A DNA stretch of 64,000 bases from Neorhizobium populisoli (GCF_019430945.1 NZ_JAHYCB010000014.1:1-64000), one strand, 5' to 3'. Positions 44,151 to 53,170 are shown, counted from the first letter of the stretch. A program made the numbers and translations. The notes: generated from the letters alone by a model not told the origin.

Positions 44151-45107
44151 ATGCTCCAGTTTTCCACCGACGACCTCAGGGAAGCAGACAGGTTCGACGA
44201 ATGGCGGGAAGCCCGCGGCAAGCATCTGTTTGGCGTCACCATCGAGCTTGATCCAGAGCGCCGCAAGCGCTTTCACGGGTCGTTCAAGGCCTTCGCAGTC
44301 GGCGGCGCAATCGCCTCGGAAATGCAGGCTTCGTCCTATCGCGTCAGCCGCACGGCCGCCGATATTGCAAGGCTTGCCGGCAACAGCCTTTGCATCTCCT
44401 TGCAGGTCCGCGGGCCGGGCATTCTCGATACGGGCCGGGACCTGACGCAATCGATGAGGGAAGGCGATTTTGCGATCAGCCACTCGGATCTGCCATTCAG
44501 GGGCACGCCCTACCACTACAACGACTTCAGCTATCGGCTTCTGAAGATCCCGCTCAACGAAGAACTCGTACTCGGCCGGCCGGCACACGATCTGTTCGCG
44601 ACTACGCTCTCGGAAAGCCCGCTTTTCCGTCGGGCATTCCAGGCGCTTTTCGATGCGCTCACGATGAGGTCGCAAACCCTTGCGAACCCAGACGTGGACG
44701 TGCTTCACATCGCCAGGCTCTCAATGGCCGCACGCGGCCGGCTGCCTTTGACGATGCCGGAAATCAAGACCGCCATCCGTGTGGGACTGAATTACGCAGC
44801 ACGAGAAATCATGGCGCGCCGACACCATGAGGCGAGCCTCAATCCGGCGAATGTTGCCGCCGAACTCGGTGTCTCCATCCGCTATTTGCACATGCTTTTC
44901 AAAAATTCCGAAATGAGCTTCAGCCGGACGTTGACCGCCATGCGAGCGGAAGGTGCTTATCGCCGGCTGATGGCAAATCCGACGCTTGCCGTCACGCAGG
45001 CCGCCTATGCGAGCGGGTTCGACAGTATCGCCACCTTCTATCGCGCCTTTGCCAACGCCTATGGCATGGCGCCGGGCGACCTGCGAACGATGAGGCTCGC
45101 CAGTTGA
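44151..45107 (+). CDS. AraC-family transcriptional regulator, target unknown
   Basis: 318 aa. An N-terminal AraC-binding-like domain (SLCISLQVRGPGILDTGR, SMREGDFAISHSDLPF) and a C-terminal AraC helix-turn-helix pair (ELGVSIRYLHMLFKNSEMSF and AYASGFDSIATFYRAFANAYG). It follows pobR by 139 bases but differs from it in the sensor domain. No neighbouring operon obviously needs it; the pob-liv genes or the following T6SS cargo genes are possible targets. Confidence 0.82.
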   Translation: MLQFSTDDLREADRFDEWREARGKHLFGVTIELDPERRKRFHGSFKAFAVGGAIASEMQASSYRVSRTAADIARLAGNSLCISLQVRGPGILDTGRDLTQSMREGDFAISHSDLPFRGTPYHYNDFSYRLLKIPLNEELVLGRPAHDLFATTLSESPLFRRAFQALFDALTMRSQTLANPDVDVLHIARLSMAARGRLPLTMPEIKTAIRVGLNYAAREIMARRHHEASLNPANVAAELGVSIRYLHMLFKNSEMSFSRTLTAMRAEGAYRRLMANPTLAVTQAAYASGFDSIATFYRAFANAYGMAPGDLRTMRLAS

Positions 45108-46113
45108 TTGCGAGCAGGCAAACAAAAAATGCACCTCCGTGCACGCAATGAGAAGCCAGACTACGGTCGCCTGACATAGTTTTTCACCCGGCAGCAACAG
45201 GCGACGGTCGAAAGCTGCCGGGGTCGATAGAACCGATACGGATTGCAATTCCGGGTGGACAGGCGCGCGAAATGACGCTGCGCAGTCGAGACCGGGGAAA
45301 ACTCCGAGATAGGTTCGGAAAGACCAGGACTGGTAACCGCGGCCGATCGTCGGCAGCGGCGACATATCGATCGACGTGTCAAGCGGGGGGCGCTTGGGCA
45401 CAGCGAGATGCTGACGGTGGACATTGCCGAGACACCTTCGCCGAAAGGCTCCGGTTATTGGCATGGCCGGACGACGTTTCAAGCTTCGCGGGCTCGTCAA
45501 GGGTCCAAAGGGAGCACCTCCGGGGGCAATGGGGGCGAAGCGGCGTTTCCGGCGGATTGGAACGGCCCCTCACTGGCCGTCCTATCCCTCCCCCGTCAGC
45601 ACTTACCTTTCACGAAGGATCCACCGCGCGTGATGCAGGCGGTGACCGCATCAAGAGAAGGACTGCTCTGCCGAAGACCTCCGGCAAGGCAGTCGAGGGA
45701 TATCGCCCGCTTTGACCGGTGTTGGCCCACCGGTTTCCCTCCTGCGAGCGCGCCCTCAACTCTCCGGAGGCAGCTTTCGCCCTTCTCCTGTGGCGAAGGC
45801 GCTTCCGGAGTTGAATTTCGTCGCCAGCCCTGGCGATCGATACAGCCGGATAAAGTTTGACGGTCTCGATCTGTTGCCGCCATCGAAACCGTCAAAGCCA
45901 GCTCCCGTCTCGCAAAGCGGCGGGAGCTGGTAACCGGTCTGCTAAAGGCAAAGCTCGCTGCAAAGCCGAGGGGATGATAGTCGCAGCGTTTTTGGGTTCC
46001 GGGATCAGATCCCATGCGCCCTTAGCCACCTGATGCGGCTCGCGCTGATCCGGTTGGACCGTTTTGACTTTGAGATCTGACCTCATCGACGAATGGACAG
46101 CGCAGAAGGTCCT
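45108..46113. other. about 1 kb without a convincing gene, rich in hairpins
   Basis: Several short frames are open on both strands here, but they overlap each other, have skewed composition, lack ribosome sites and match no family I know. The part from 45756 holds three sizeable hairpins. The stretch separates the AraC regulator from the PAAR gene at the end of the T6SS cargo module. It could be gene debris, a palindromic mobile repeat or a structured RNA. Confidence 0.5.
45756..45930. repeat. cluster of three hairpins in the orphan region
   Basis: Hairpin 1 (about 45756-45815) has arms CTCCGGA/TCCGGAG and inner TTCGCC/GGCGAA, with an outer TCAACT/AGTTGA. Hairpin 2 (45856-45896) has perfect 9-bp arms TTTGACGGT/ACCGTCAAA with inner TCGAT/ATCGA. 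Hairpin 3 (45898-45930) has perfect 10-bp arms CCAGCTCCCG/CGGGAGCTGG and a 13-base loop. Orientation of any transcript is unknown. Confidence 0.6.
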
Positions 46114-46410
46114 TCAATCCATCCGCACTGTAGGCACAGCTTCGGTGATCTTACCGCCATGGGCTGTGGCGTCCCCCAGGCGCGCAATGGGGCGGCCATT
46201 GATGCGAGCGATTGAGGAGCCCTTTGTAATACGATCCATTTGACCGCAGCCCGTGCAGATCGCGCTGTCCCCGACGACCGCAACGGGCACGCCGTTGATC
46301 CGGACGAAGGCTTGCCCCGTCATGATCGGACCGCCGACATGAGGAGTGGGACCGGGATCTACCTGAGGGCAGACATGCATCTTGCCAATCGTCGCGGTAG
46401 GCTGGCCCAT
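46114..46410 (-). CDS. PAAR-domain spike tip protein
   Basis: 98 aa, a complete PAAR domain with HVCPQVDPGPTPHVGGPI, INGVPVAVVGDSAICTGCGQ and INGRPIARLGDATAHGG. The His and Cys residues bind the metal at the cone tip. It caps the VgrG trimer in the T6SS. There is no C-terminal toxin extension, so any toxin must be separate. GGAG lies before the ATG. It is the last gene of the minus-strand T6SS series. Confidence 0.93.
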   Translation of the reverse strand: MGQPTATIGKMHVCPQVDPGPTPHVGGPIMTGQAFVRINGVPVAVVGDSAICTGCGQMDRITKGSSIARINGRPIARLGDATAHGGKITEAVPTVRMD

Positions 46411-46455
46411 GCTTATTCTCCACTCCAGGATATATTCGAGGTCAACGCGAATGCT

Positions 46456-46809
46456 TTACTCAAGATCTTTCCAACGATCCGAATTATTCTCTCCCAGGAT
46501 ATTCTTTTCCAGCACATCGAAACGCGCCGTCTCATCTATCGATGTATTGAACATGACGCGATAGAAATAGCGGGAATCGACCTGGCTCATCTCGGGTTTT
46601 CTGAAATCGAAACGGTAAAATCTGAACGTGTTACGCGGGCTGTGGATTCGGATCCGCGCCAGACCGTCGTGAAGCTTGGCCAGATGGAGCCCCAGCCGAT
46701 TGTCCGCCTCCTCAACGCCTTCGTCGCGAAGGTATCCGATCATTCGCGGAACATATCTCTCTTTGAAATAGTGCTGTTCGAGAGCGATGAGTTGGTCATT
46801 GGACAACAT
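46456..46809 (-). CDS. unknown protein of the T6SS cargo module
   Basis: 117 aa, charged, with many aromatic residues (NTFRFYRFDFRKPEM, SRYFYRVMF). No signal peptide or membrane helix and no family recognised. It lies 11 bases after the 266-aa gene and 45 bases before PAAR, on the same strand. Size and context would suit an immunity protein or a PAAR-specific chaperone. GC is lower than in the core T6SS genes. Confidence 0.65.
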   Translation of the reverse strand: MLSNDQLIALEQHYFKERYVPRMIGYLRDEGVEEADNRLGLHLAKLHDGLARIRIHSPRNTFRFYRFDFRKPEMSQVDSRYFYRVMFNTSIDETARFDVLEKNILGENNSDRWKDLE

Positions 46810-46820
46810 GGAGGCGGCCT

Positions 46821-47621
46821 TCAGGCATAGGATAGCAGCATGTCTGGATGCGGCAGCTGAACGGGTTTCGGATTATAGGCCTCAAGAGCCGCCAATGCTT
46901 CACGGAAGCTTTGTTCGTCCGAAAACTCTTTCCGCATCGTCTTCAAATCATCGTCCGTCATTGCGCCATGCATTTGCGCCCAGACATCTTGTCCATGTTT
47001 CCAGATGACGGCCTTCTGCTCGCCGGAAAGCGAGGCGGCGGCTTTTTGCCAGTAATGCGACAGTTGCCGGCGGTCTGCGCCCAGTGTCAGCGTCGTGAAG
47101 AATTCCGCTTCGGACATCAGGTCTTCATTCGCATAGTGGCTGAAACACGTTTTGTCCCATTCGCTCAGCGGACGGGAAAGGCGCTCTTCCAGCTTCCTCT
47201 CGAAATCGGTCTTGCGCATCGTTGTGCGATAGAGGTTTGCCAGATCTTCTCCCCATGGAGACGCGGATTGTGAAGCGCGAACAACATTCGCAAGATCCGG
47301 CCAGGTCCGCTCCCATGCATCGAGCTCAGGCAAAACGGCGTCAGAGTCGCACGGAAACGATTTTCCCCATGCCTCGAAGTCACTCCTGACCTGACGGCCC
47401 AGCGAGGCTTCGATGGCTTCCAGTGCCGCCTGCCATAATGTGAGCGAAGCATTGGGATCGAAATTGCTGGCCGTTACGGTCTTTCTGAGCTCTGCCTGCA
47501 AGGCTTGGAAATTTGCAGATCGCATACCGAGATCGCTCATCGCGTCGGCATCGATGGCATCCATGCTCGGCAGGACGATCAGATTGCGCCAGGCTCTGCT
47601 TTCGGGTGGTCTGTTGATCAT
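46821..47621 (-). CDS. unknown protein of the T6SS cargo module
   Basis: 266 aa, mainly helical, no signal peptide or membrane segment. Notable stretches are ADRRQLSHYWQKAAASLSGE and KHGQDVWAQMHGAMTDDDL. No family recognised. I chose the ATG at 47621 because GAGG lies 6 bases upstream; a TTG at 47633 overlapping the previous stop is the alternative. It follows the 158-aa candidate effector, so an immunity or chaperone role is possible. Confidence 0.65.
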   Translation of the reverse strand: MINRPPESRAWRNLIVLPSMDAIDADAMSDLGMRSANFQALQAELRKTVTASNFDPNASLTLWQAALEAIEASLGRQVRSDFEAWGKSFPCDSDAVLPELDAWERTWPDLANVVRASQSASPWGEDLANLYRTTMRKTDFERKLEERLSRPLSEWDKTCFSHYANEDLMSEAEFFTTLTLGADRRQLSHYWQKAAASLSGEQKAVIWKHGQDVWAQMHGAMTDDDLKTMRKEFSDEQSFREALAALEAYNPKPVQLPHPDMLLSYA

Positions 47622-47629
47622 CAAATGCC

Positions 47630-48106
47630 TCAAGGAACTGGAATAAGGTTACGCGGCGGAAACAGTCGTGAACCTTCGGATATGATGACATAGGCGATAA
47701 GAGCGCCGCCTGTCAGGCCGGTAATCTGGCTCATTCGTTCCATGCTGAACCAGCCAGGCTCTTCAGCCGGCGGTGCCTCGTATTTCAATTCGTTGATCGA
47801 CGGGTTCGGCCGGTTGATCCACTGCTTCGCATCATTGCCGATCGGCGCCTTGTCTCCGCAATTGTTATCGGAGAAATCCTTCATGACCTTCGCGATCTGT
47901 CGCTTGAGGTTGGTGATCGCTTCATCATGTCCCGCCCAGCCGGCGCGCGTTCCGTTCAACTGGTCCATGATGCGCTCGGCGAGCCCTCGTGTCCCCGTCT
48001 CCGCTTTCTTCTGAAAAACCAGGCGGCGGACAATCTTGCGAAGTTCTTCGCAGATTTCGTCCGGAGGGCAATTTGGGCAAAACTGGCTGGATGCTGCCGC
48101 TGCCAT
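47630..48106 (-). CDS. candidate T6SS effector with C-terminal membrane helix
   Basis: 158 aa. Cysteines cluster near the start (FCPNCPPDEIC). A helical core follows with GLAERIMDQLNG, GHDEAITNL and a closing NNCGD; this C-x(n)-GH-x(n)-C pattern recalls small domains at the ends of some RHS and other polymorphic toxins. A hydrophobic helix (ITGLTGGALIAYVII) and the tail SRLFPPRNLIPVP end the protein. The start ATG at 48106 overlaps the DUF4123 stop, with GAGGAG 5 bases upstream. Following a DUF4123 adaptor is the usual place of a VgrG-loaded effector. Function not proven. Confidence 0.65.
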   Translation of the reverse strand: MAAAASSQFCPNCPPDEICEELRKIVRRLVFQKKAETGTRGLAERIMDQLNGTRAGWAGHDEAITNLKRQIAKVMKDFSDNNCGDKAPIGNDAKQWINRPNPSINELKYEAPPAEEPGWFSMERMSQITGLTGGALIAYVIISEGSRLFPPRNLIPVP

Positions 48107-48621
48107 CACGACTCCTCTTTAACTTTTTGCAGCTGGAACTGAACGCTTTCTCCGTCAAAGGCGTAGGTATCGAGCTTTCCGTTAAGCGGGATGACAACGC
48201 GCTCGGCGATCGCCCCGATCATTTTGATCTGTTCGGCGGTGGCAATCTTCAGGAGAGTGGAAAAATACATGGCGTCAGCAATTCGGGCATAGACGTGGTT
48301 TTTCCCATGCCGCCAGTAGTAGAATTTGAAAAGGCGTGACCTCATCCGCTCAAGCGGCTGAGAAGAGCCGAGCCAGACCAGACCGCCGACGGAGATGGCG
48401 TCGTCGATCAGCTTCTCCATTCGCATGGAAGGCTCATCGACCTGCACCAGAAAAGGTGCGACACGAAGATAGGTTGTCGCCGACCATCCGTTCAGCAAAC
48501 TGACGAAAGGCACGTCCAGAGCCTCCAGCCTGCTGTACAGGTTGGTGATACTCGTCCCATCGACAAGGGCGACACTGGGAAGACCGGCGCTTTCCAGGAA
48601 AAGGCTTTCGAGCTTACTCAC
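48106..48621 (-). CDS. DUF4123 (Tap/TEC-type) T6SS effector adaptor
   Basis: 171 aa. The closing part SRLFKFYYWRHGKNHVY followed by ATAEQIKMIGAIAERVV fits the DUF4123 pattern, and the first part (VALVDGTSITNLYSRLEALD) matches its beginning. These adaptors load a specific effector onto VgrG. The GTG at 48621 overlaps the vgrG stop, a sign of coupling; a TTG at 48624 is possible too. The next gene overlaps its stop and is the likely client. Confidence 0.78.
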   Translation of the reverse strand: MSKLESLFLESAGLPSVALVDGTSITNLYSRLEALDVPFVSLLNGWSATTYLRVAPFLVQVDEPSMRMEKLIDDAISVGGLVWLGSSQPLERMRSRLFKFYYWRHGKNHVYARIADAMYFSTLLKIATAEQIKMIGAIAERVVIPLNGKLDTYAFDGESVQFQLQKVKEES

Positions 48622-51016
48622 CAAAAACGATCCCTCTGGACGTTTTCATGCAGCTTTCGCTTTTCAAACCGCTTTCGATATCAAGCGAATTGGTGATGAT
48701 GCGAACACGCTTTCCGGAAATGATCACTTCGTCCTGGTTCAACTCGATCATCCCTCCGGGGGTCGACAGAATGATCTTCTCTTCCGAAACGAGTATGGAT
48801 TTTGCCGATGTCACCTGGACGACGCGGCTGCCGTGAATGTCGATATCCTTGCCGGATTGGATCAGTCGATATGTACCGGTCTTCTCCTGATACTCGGTGC
48901 CGACCAGCGTCTTCTTCGCTTTGCCGACATTCTCGATCTGTATCTGCCCGACATTGGTGACCTTGCTGGTGCCGATCTGCTCGACCTGCGCGACGCCAAC
49001 GGTGGTCGATTGAAACGAACCGATAATGGTGTTCATGATCCCGGGAAGCGGAAACAGGCTCGACGCGGCATCGCCGACGCCGCTCCCGGATCCGGCCAGC
49101 GCCGTGCCTGCATCGGCACGCGGGCTTGGACCCGATACGACACCTTCTCGGCTGCCAAGGCCACCCATGCCGAAAAAGCCGAGCGCTGAAGAGGCAAGTG
49201 TCCCGGCAAAGGCCTCTACGCCGGGCCCGCCGCCGCCGGCGAGCTGCGCCGCTTGCGAAAGGAGGCCCGAAGTCTGCCCGGAGAGCCCCTGCACGGCTCC
49301 CATTAGCACTTGTGCCATCAGCCCCGTACCACCAACGACGGTATTCACCGAGCCACCGATCTCGTGTTTCTGGTTGCCCGAGACTTCCACGGCCCGGTTG
49401 CCGCCGATCGCCGAGACCTCATGACGGTCGACCCGCTTCGTGCGGTCGTTCAGGACCCGCGTTGTCTGGTCCTTCTGGGCATGGAAGAACATGTTCTCCC
49501 GACCATTCTCATCCTCGAAGGACATTTCGTTGAAGCCGGTGCCCTTATGGGTGTTGGAGCGCATCACCATGCGGGTCTTGTTGGCCGGCAGGTCGTAGGG
49601 CACGCCGTTCGAAGGATTGGGCACCACACCCGTCACCAGCGGCCGGTCCGGATCGCCGTCGATGAAGGCAACCATCACTTCCATGCCGATGCGCGGAATG
49701 ACCTGGCCGCCCCAGGTCGAACCCGCCCAGTTCTGCGCCACGCGCACCCAGCAGGTGTCGGAACCGTCTTTTTTGGCCTTGCGGTCCCAGGGATACCACA
49801 GCTTGATCCGGCCGTATTGGTCGGGATGGATCTCCTCGCCGGCAGGACCTGCGACGATCGCCACCTGCGTGCCCTCGATCCGCGGCCGCTTCGTCTCCCG
49901 ATGCGGCGTCATCGGCACCCGGGCCGGCATGCATTCGAACGTATTGGTATATTCCGGCTCGCTCGTATTGGTCTCGTAGGAGCGGTCGACCACCGTCTGG
50001 GTCATCCTGGTAACCACATGCTCCTCGTAGGCATGTTCCGGATGCGCTACCTCGTAAGGCGTGAACCGCCGCCCCACTTCCAGCACACGCGAGGTCGAGC
50101 CGCTCTTGACCCGGTCGTGATCGGCCTCGCTCGCCTGCATCCTGAGCTTCTCGGCGCGTTCCGCCTCGGCCACGGACGAAATGCGGGCCGGATATTCGTA
50201 AAGCTCGCGCTTGATCGCTTCCGGCATCTGCACCAGCGACGGCGTCATCGTGCCCGGCACCATGCGCGGCGTCTCGAAATTCCAGTCGGCACCGGCCCGC
50301 TGGCCGGGCACATAGGAATAACGCCGCGACCAGTCGTTGATATGATTGTGGTCGGAAGATCCCTGCGCCAGGCGCACCCGCCCATCGCCCTTGGCCGAAG
50401 GAGACGGACCAAGCCAGCCGCTGGCGCTGTCTCCCACATGCAGCTTGTGTTTGCCGTTCTCGTGGCTGAACCAGTAGAACAGTCCGTCCTCCTCGAAACG
50501 CCTTGTCAGATAGGCAAGGTCGGTCTCGTTCCACTGCACCGAATAGTGCTGTGGCGGTGGTGGCGTGACGATGCCGGATACGTCGGGGGCGGGAATGCCG
50601 TGTTCGGAAAACAGCGTCTCGACGATATCGACCGAGGTCTTGTCCATCCAGATCCGGCAGTCGGACCGGCGCGACAGAAGCCACATCTGCGGCCTCAGCA
50701 CCATGGAATAGGACCGCAGCCCGCGGGTGACCGGCGGACCTTCGTTGAGTTCCGTCACCAGCCCGTTGAAGGGACGGCGCACGCCGCCTTCCTGTTCGAC
50801 CTCGACGGACACATCCATCAGCCGGCCGATCAGCTCCTCGGGCTTGACCACCGGCTTCTTCGAACGCGCCGACACCTTGATCGTGAACAGCGAGGAGACG
50901 GCCTCCTCGATCGTCACCTGCTCCGCAAGGAGCTGGTCTTCGCCGAGCGGCGACACAATCCGCAAAACACGGCTCGCCTGAATATAATCGGCGGCACCTT
51001 GTAATAAATTATCCAT
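48614..51016 (-). CDS. vgrG: T6SS spike protein VgrG
   Basis: 800 aa. The gp27-like base runs to about residue 370 (RRFEEDGLFYWF), then the gp5 OB fold (HPDQYGRIKLWYPWDRK; WAGSTWGGQVIPRIGMEVMV) and the beta-helix needle. Residues about 563-672 form a Gly/Ala-rich, partly hydrophobic insert inside the needle (LSQAAQLAGGGGPGVEAFAG, LGFFGMGGLG), after which beta-helix repeats resume (VAQVEQIGTSKVTNVGQIQI). There is no obvious enzymatic domain at the end. Lies between the unknown pair and the DUF4123 gene. Confidence 0.93.
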   Translation of the reverse strand: MDNLLQGAADYIQASRVLRIVSPLGEDQLLAEQVTIEEAVSSLFTIKVSARSKKPVVKPEELIGRLMDVSVEVEQEGGVRRPFNGLVTELNEGPPVTRGLRSYSMVLRPQMWLLSRRSDCRIWMDKTSVDIVETLFSEHGIPAPDVSGIVTPPPPQHYSVQWNETDLAYLTRRFEEDGLFYWFSHENGKHKLHVGDSASGWLGPSPSAKGDGRVRLAQGSSDHNHINDWSRRYSYVPGQRAGADWNFETPRMVPGTMTPSLVQMPEAIKRELYEYPARISSVAEAERAEKLRMQASEADHDRVKSGSTSRVLEVGRRFTPYEVAHPEHAYEEHVVTRMTQTVVDRSYETNTSEPEYTNTFECMPARVPMTPHRETKRPRIEGTQVAIVAGPAGEEIHPDQYGRIKLWYPWDRKAKKDGSDTCWVRVAQNWAGSTWGGQVIPRIGMEVMVAFIDGDPDRPLVTGVVPNPSNGVPYDLPANKTRMVMRSNTHKGTGFNEMSFEDENGRENMFFHAQKDQTTRVLNDRTKRVDRHEVSAIGGNRAVEVSGNQKHEIGGSVNTVVGGTGLMAQVLMGAVQGLSGQTSGLLSQAAQLAGGGGPGVEAFAGTLASSALGFFGMGGLGSREGVVSGPSPRADAGTALAGSGSGVGDAASSLFPLPGIMNTIIGSFQSTTVGVAQVEQIGTSKVTNVGQIQIENVGKAKKTLVGTEYQEKTGTYRLIQSGKDIDIHGSRVVQVTSAKSILVSEEKIILSTPGGMIELNQDEVIISGKRVRIITNSLDIESGLKSESCMKTSRGIVFGE

Positions 51017-51049
51017 GCATCAAGTCCCGTCTTGGAAGCGATCAGTTTT

Positions 51050-51976
51050 TCACTGTTGCGACCGGGGATTAGCTTTGAGGTAGGTTGCCAGTTCGGAGAA
51101 ATACTCACCAAGCATCCTGGTATTGGCCTGGTCGGATGCCTTGCCGTAACTTTCGACAAGCGCTTTCTTTTTGGCCTTACCTTCCTCGCTTTGATAGAAA
51201 TCCGTCAGAACCGAAAGATCCTGGCTGGAGAGGGTTGCGAGCGCGAACGTGATCCGCGCCTTTTCGTCCATGCGCGCGACATCCTTCGGCAGCGGCTTCT
51301 CGTTCTCGGTCTTGCCGCGCAACGATGTCACGACACCCTGCAGTTCGGATTGCAGCTTGTCCTTCGGCGCCGACGTCAGCTCGGCCGCATTGGCACCCGA
51401 GGCCGCTTCGAGCGAAGCGTACATGACCTGCGCGGTCAGGGCCGTTTCAACGGCGAGATCGGGTGACGCCATCATGTCGGCGAGTTGCGTGATGCGCGGG
51501 CCGTCTTCGGCACTGCCGACCCGCGCCTCGATTTCCTTCGCCTTGGCCTGATCCTGGCTGCGATACATCTCATCGATCTTTTCACGACCATCGACGAAAG
51601 CGGCAGCCGCCTTCGACAAGGCGCCCGGATCAACCTTGCCGTCATCGGCTTCAGCCAGGTTATCGAGGATTTCCTTGCTCAAATCGGACGCCTTGAACGA
51701 ACCCCGGGCGGCTTCTTCGAGAAGCGGCGCCACCTTGGAGGCCTCGGTATTCCCCCGTTCCGTGGCAGCCTTTGCCACGGTCCCGACCATGGACGGCATC
51801 GCCGAAAGGCGCGTATCGACCTGCTCCATCTGGAGGATGGCCGTGTCGACTTTGCTGGGACCCGATGCGAAGGCAAAAGCGGACCCGCCGACGACAAGCG
51901 CCAGGACCGCAATTCCCAATCCGCCGCGGATAACCCCTGCCCTGACCGGTAACGAAGAAGAGCCGAGAAACCTCAT
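51050..51976 (-). CDS. unknown membrane-anchored or exported protein, candidate immunity
   Basis: 308 aa from the ATG at 51976, with GAGG 8 bases upstream (a GTG at 51985 is the alternative). One N-terminal hydrophobic helix (GLGIAVLALVVGGSAFAFA) acts as signal or anchor, and the rest, largely helical with Ala, Lys and Glu, should be periplasmic. No family recognised. It directly follows the 360-aa unknown and precedes vgrG by 33 bases. A periplasmic immunity protein for its neighbour fits the arrangement, but this is inference. Confidence 0.65.
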   Translation of the reverse strand: MRFLGSSSLPVRAGVIRGGLGIAVLALVVGGSAFAFASGPSKVDTAILQMEQVDTRLSAMPSMVGTVAKAATERGNTEASKVAPLLEEAARGSFKASDLSKEILDNLAEADDGKVDPGALSKAAAAFVDGREKIDEMYRSQDQAKAKEIEARVGSAEDGPRITQLADMMASPDLAVETALTAQVMYASLEAASGANAAELTSAPKDKLQSELQGVVTSLRGKTENEKPLPKDVARMDEKARITFALATLSSQDLSVLTDFYQSEEGKAKKKALVESYGKASDQANTRMLGEYFSELATYLKANPRSQQ

Positions 51977-51986
51977 CGAAAGCACC

Positions 51987-53069
51987 TCAGATCATCCGCA
52001 CGTCGGTGAGCTGCCGGGGGCGCGCATCGTTGTAGAGCTTGCTGATGATCTGCTCGGCCTTGACCATCTGGGCATGCCCGGTCGGATCGAACAGGAACTT
52101 TTCCGCAAAGTTCTGGCTGGGATAGAACGGCCCGTTGCGGGTGTTGATGCTGAGCTTGTTGATGCGGTCGCGGATGCCGGAACCGATATTCTCGTATTCG
52201 ATACGCTGGCCCGTTCCATAAGGAACGAACGGCTTGCCGGTGAATTTCGGAGCGACCGCTTTCGGATAATTCGCCGTGTCGGACGGCATTTGCGAGATCG
52301 ACTTGCGGCTGTATTCGTTGTCGCGGCCCATCCCCCCGACGGTTCCGCCGCTCGCGGCCGGCGAATAGACCACCAGACGGTCGGAATCCAGCACGCCGCT
52401 CATATAGAAGAGCAGTTCCATCTTTTCGGCGAGTTTCGGTTCGTCGATACTGTTGCCGGACGGCGGATTGCAGAACGGAATCCGCGCCGTCATGTCCACG
52501 ACCTTCAGCTTGTCCGCTTCGCTGATCGAAGCATCATCCTTCACGCCTTCGATGAACTCATGCGTGCAGATGTGGCTGGCGCGGACGAAGTCCATCAGCC
52601 TTGTCTCGTAATTGACCGAAGTCGGCGCCGAGACCAGCGTCGCGCTGCTCGTGGCGGATTCCGCCAGCTTCGTCACCTGCTTGCCGGCGACCTTCTTGGC
52701 CTCGTCGAGCACGGCGCCCAGCGCGAACATGAACGCCTTGTTGCTGTTTGCGGCAGCGACCAGATTGAAGGTGCGGTTGAGATTGTTGTTGCAGATCACC
52801 CGCACGATCGCGCGGCCTGCCACGACCCGTACCGACGTGGAGGCGAAAGCAGCCATCATGATGCTGCCGCTGAGAACCGATGCTGCGAGCACGAACATCT
52901 CGGCGGTGGCGCGGTCGCGCTCACCCTGAGCCTTCATCTCGTTATCATAATTTCTGACAGCGGCGTCATAGGCCCGCACATAGGGGCTGACGACGTTGAG
53001 TTCCCACTGAGATTTATACTTGGGAAGCCTTACAAGAATATCGCCCAGGCGTTGATTTGCGGATGCCAC
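51987..53069 (-). CDS. unknown protein between hcp and vgrG, candidate T6SS effector
   Basis: 360 aa from the GTG at 53069, which has GGGAG 7 bases upstream. A hydrophobic stretch (EMFVLAASVLSGSIMMAAFA) lies near residues 57-76. Cysteines occur in VICNNNLNRTF, ASHICTHEF and IPFCNPPSG. The C-terminal third is polar with YPSQNFAEKFLFDPTG. I recognise no catalytic motif or family. Position just downstream of hcp and next to a periplasm-directed partner gene suggests a secreted effector, perhaps Hcp-delivered. Confidence 0.65.
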   Translation of the reverse strand: MASANQRLGDILVRLPKYKSQWELNVVSPYVRAYDAAVRNYDNEMKAQGERDRATAEMFVLAASVLSGSIMMAAFASTSVRVVAGRAIVRVICNNNLNRTFNLVAAANSNKAFMFALGAVLDEAKKVAGKQVTKLAESATSSATLVSAPTSVNYETRLMDFVRASHICTHEFIEGVKDDASISEADKLKVVDMTARIPFCNPPSGNSIDEPKLAEKMELLFYMSGVLDSDRLVVYSPAASGGTVGGMGRDNEYSRKSISQMPSDTANYPKAVAPKFTGKPFVPYGTGQRIEYENIGSGIRDRINKLSINTRNGPFYPSQNFAEKFLFDPTGHAQMVKAEQIISKLYNDARPRQLTDVRMI

Positions 53070-53170
53070 GATCAATCTCCCATTCTCAAAGCCGAAAAAT
53101 ATGTCTCAACTGACTGCGACAGCAGCCGTCTCCCGCGTGATGCGAGGACTGGCCGGTCGGCACATGGACA

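Noticed and set aside
45272..46015. Several overlapping 60 to 150 codon frames in the orphan kilobase
   Set aside because: Mutually overlapping on both strands, no ribosome sites, no recognisable families; left as non-coding with low certainty.
49310..51004. 564-codon plus-strand frame opposite vgrG
   Set aside because: His/Arg/Gly-rich shadow of VgrG, no ribosome site.
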